Assembly: GCA_947165795.1 (NCBI GenBank)
Contig: CAMVBP010000102.1
Span: 1-7,256, forward strand
Reading direction: 5' to 3'
DNA: 7,256 nt
From: an uncultured Treponema sp.
GTDB taxonomy: Bacteria; Spirochaetota; Spirochaetia; Treponematales; Treponemataceae
How positions within the stretch are numbered: position 1 is the first letter of the stretch; each line of letters starts with the position of its first letter. A model generated the notes under the pieces. The model did no database searches and was not told the origin of the DNA. It was given only the letters and a program-made list of their open reading frames with translations. This document shows, piece after piece, positions 5,646-7,256 of this stretch. The position numbers were made by a program, and so were the translations under genes.

Positions 5646-6368
5646 TTATTCTATCAGTATTTCACATTCATAAAATCTTTTTTTATCCCAATTAAAATAT
5701 AATCTTGTATCTTCTAACTCAATAAGACTCATCTTGTCTAAATCAAAATCATATTTTGAAATCATATATGTACAATGAAAATCAAAATTTTCTGTACGCC
5801 TTACTATAATAAAACTTACCTTTCCATTATTTATCATAACAGGAACATTTTGATTTTCTTTCATAACTAATGAAGGGATTGGCCCACTACATTTTACATC
5901 TTCCTTATCTTTAAGATTAAACAAAATATAATTACATGTAATTGAATCACCCATAAAATGTCCGATTAGAATCAAAACATCATTTTCATTATCTTTATAT
6001 CTGAACCATTTTGAATTCCAGAAAATACCATCATCTACAAAGCCATGATATTTTTCATCAATATCAATTAAGTTTTCATAAATCTGAATACGTCTATGCA
6101 TATCAGTATTTTCTTTAGCCCACATCGACGGATAATAAATAATTGGAATTTCGTCATCAACTAAAGCTGTTACACAATAATTATATTTTGAATTTTCATT
6201 ACAAGCCTTTGCGGGAGAATCTTTTTTTACTTCAATTTCCTGTACGAGAATTCCTTGAAATGTGAAATAACTTTCATACAAATCTTTTACAGTTTCCTTT
6301 TTAAAATCTTTTGAATTAAGGGAAAAAACAAGAGTAAAAAAGAATATAAAAACGATTTTCTTTTTCAT
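5646..6368 (-). CDS. Exported protein of unknown function, 240 aa
   Basis: Not recognised. The N-terminus MKKKIVFIFFFTLVFSLNS is a typical signal peptide (basic start, then a Phe-rich hydrophobic core), with no lipobox cysteine, so the product is probably periplasmic. The mature part is acidic and aromatic-rich, with segments that alternate like beta strands (for example VSFIIVRRT and RLYFNW). It has exactly six cysteines, at 56, 65, 145, 160, 199 and 235, an even number that would suit disulfides outside the cytoplasm. The ATG at 6368 is chosen because AGGA (6378-6375) lies 5 nt upstream; the in-frame ATG at 6374 lies against this site. It begins 20 nt after an orphan C-terminal gene fragment and is followed by a broken exported-protein gene. 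Low G+C and rare-family character suggest an accessory, possibly acquired, gene. Confidence 0.75.
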   Translation of the reverse strand: MKKKIVFIFFFTLVFSLNSKDFKKETVKDLYESYFTFQGILVQEIEVKKDSPAKACNENSKYNYCVTALVDDEIPIIYYPSMWAKENTDMHRRIQIYENLIDIDEKYHGFVDDGIFWNSKWFRYKDNENDVLILIGHFMGDSITCNYILFNLKDKEDVKCSGPIPSLVMKENQNVPVMINNGKVSFIIVRRTENFDFHCTYMISKYDFDLDKMSLIELEDTRLYFNWDKKRFYECEILIE

Positions 6369-6388
6369 AAACATCCTATTGCTTTACA

Positions 6389-6556
6389 TTAAAATTTTTT
6401 TCTATAACTTGGCTGTCCTGTTACACCTTTTGAACTATCTTTATTACCAATAAAAGCATCTATTACAGCTGCACGAGCATTTATTATTCCTTTATCTGTA
6501 TTTTCACACATTTCATTTAGGGTTCGATTTATGCTATTAGCATTAAAACTATAAAA
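6389..6556 (-). pseudogene. Orphan C-terminal coding fragment, 55 codons
   Basis: An open minus-strand frame runs from directly after the tandem TAA TAA that ends the lipoprotein gene (6562-6557) to its own TAA at 6391-6389, in the same frame as the lipoprotein. It contains NSINRTLNEMCENTDKGII, then NARAAVIDAFIGNKDSSKG and a tail VTGQPSYRKKF. The codon choice and balanced composition look like real coding sequence. There is no credible start: the only Met (ATG 6511) has no ribosome-binding site. It is best read as the tail of a larger lost gene. It could instead be the end of the lipoprotein reading frame cut off by stop codons. The family is not recognised. Confidence 0.55.
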
Positions 6557-6559
6557 TTA

Positions 6560-7000
6560 TTATTTTTTTCCCGAGCTCACTATTATTTCTGCTAGATCTT
6601 TAGCAGAAGCATTATTAAAGCAGTAACAAAAATGTTCATAAAATTCTGGATTCTTAGATTTAAGCCCCTTAATATATGCAAAGGAATCAATATTTTCTGA
6701 TGATATTTTTTTCAAAATAAAACCGGAATATATACAATATACCACTGTAAGTTCTGTTTTAGATGCATTACCTTCTCCATAATGTCTGTCTTTCATTGCT
6801 TCTTCCTGATTCTCTAAAAAATAATTCCAGACATCATTTAAAAGCACTTTCCATTCATCATTACCTTCTAAATATAATTTTGAACCTTCTATAGCTTTAT
6901 TACAAATTTCATTTTGCTTCTTTTCCTTCTGTGTTGTACAGGAAAGAATTAAACCTATCAGGAAAAATAATATAATAAAATTTTTAATTATTTTTTTCAT
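6560..7000 (-). CDS. Putative lipoprotein of unknown function, 146 aa
   Basis: The N-terminus MKKIIKNFIILFFLIGLILSC is a lipoprotein signal with lipobox I-L-S-C, so Cys21 should be lipidated and the product membrane-anchored; spirochaete lipoboxes are relaxed in this way. The mature part is Lys- and Glu-rich at first (TTQKEKKQNE), then mainly helical, with the conserved block NDVWNYFLENQEEAMK at 55-70 that is also found in the decayed copy at 4823-4922. Other cysteines are at 33, 89, 125 and 127. The ATG at 7000 is preceded by GGAGG (7010-7006) at 5 nt, and this site overlaps the last codons of the upstream broken gene, so the two were cotranscribed. An in-frame TTG at 7012 lies upstream of the ribosome-binding site and is rejected. 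No family is recognised; a tethered immunity-type protein is one possibility, unproven. Confidence 0.75.
   Translation of the reverse strand: MKKIIKNFIILFFLIGLILSCTTQKEKKQNEICNKAIEGSKLYLEGNDEWKVLLNDVWNYFLENQEEAMKDRHYGEGNASKTELTVVYCIYSGFILKKISSENIDSFAYIKGLKSKNPEFYEHFCYCFNNASAKDLAEIIVSSGKK
6791..6838. repeat. 48-bp exact direct repeat, copy 2
   Basis: Second copy of the repeat at 4860-4907, here inside the intact lipoprotein gene (residues 55-70, NDVWNYFLENQEEAMK). The two copies lie about 1.93 kb apart and bracket the superoxide reductase, the broken small gene and the 240-aa gene, so recombination between them could delete this block. Confidence 0.95.
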
Positions 7001-7002
7001 TA

Positions 7003-7256
7003 TTACCTCCAAGAATTTATCATTTGTTTACGACAAAACCCATAATATATAGCACCTGCCAAATTAGGATGAATTCTTCTCATTTTACAAGTCCCCTGAA
7101 TAATTGTTTTACTCCAGTTTCTGTTATTTTCCAAAACATATTCTCTGGCTCCAACATCTGCTGTATTCGTTCATTCTCGGGTAAATAATATGAAGACATC
7201 TCTTTTATATTATAATCTACTAAAATACTACTTTTTTGTCCTCTGAATCCTTCAAA
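7003..7256 (-). pseudogene. Frameshifted 3' part of an unknown gene, 5' end outside window
   Basis: From the window edge one minus-strand frame reads FEGFRGQKSSILVDYNIKEM then SSYYLPENE, and runs on to TGA at 7082-7080. From about 7170 a second frame reads NTADVGAREYVLENNRNW, continues with KMRRIHPNLAGAIYYGFCRK and ends MINSWR at TAA 7005-7003. Between 7170 and 7080 the second frame has the A- or T-ending codons typical of its neighbours, whereas the first becomes rich in G-ending codons. The simplest reading is one gene with a single-base deletion near 7171-7178. The alternative is an intact gene ending at 7080 followed by a short unrelated frame. The final codons overlap the ribosome-binding site of the lipoprotein gene. 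The family is not recognised. Confidence 0.55.

Noticed and set aside
1..7256. CRISPR array, tRNA, rRNA or transposase
   Set aside because: No regularly spaced repeats, cloverleaf-like sequence, rRNA segment or transposase motif was seen. The only long exact repeat found is the 48-bp pair.

Overview
The window looks like a chromosomal segment of a Treponema-like spirochaete. The reasons are an A+T-biased genome, a divergent ribose-phosphate pyrophosphokinase, a Der GTPase with a long hydrophilic N-terminal extension, a desulfoferrodoxin-type superoxide reductase in an anaerobe, and many small exported proteins or lipoproteins with spirochaete-like signals. The genus is inferred from protein character, not from a database match.

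Left part (1-4278): housekeeping genes. A prs gene (minus strand, 3' end outside the window) diverges from a plus-strand cluster der - merR-like - rsm22-like. The three plus-strand genes overlap or nearly abut (ATGA overlap, then a short overlap or a 4-nt gap depending on the start), so they should be one translationally coupled transcript. The der promoter sits so close to its ATG, with no Shine-Dalgarno sequence, that der may be translated from a leaderless mRNA. Rsm22/METTL17-type proteins act on the small ribosomal subunit and Der acts on the 50S subunit, so the cluster has a ribosome-assembly theme.

Middle part (4279-5400), all minus strand: a four-helix small membrane protein of unknown function, converging on rsm22 with a 6-nt gap and using a terminator buried inside the rsm22 coding sequence; a decayed fragment of a lipoprotein gene whose intact relative lies about 2 kb away; and a class I superoxide reductase (desulfoferrodoxin) with its own promoter, a candidate operator and a leader hairpin.

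Right part (5401-7256), all minus strand and clearly more A+T-rich (25% G+C in the counted block 5701-5760, against 33% and 53% in counted blocks inside der and rsm22): a decaying accessory island. In transcription order it holds the frameshifted tail of an unknown gene, an intact 146-aa lipoprotein, a 55-codon orphan C-terminal fragment, an intact 240-aa exported protein with six cysteines, and a small exported-protein gene broken by a one-base frameshift. Alternating orphan gene tails and intact exported or lipoprotein genes, plus a duplicated and decayed lipoprotein fragment at 4823-4922, resemble the leftovers of a toxin-tip/immunity array, but no toxin domain is recognisable and this remains a hypothesis.
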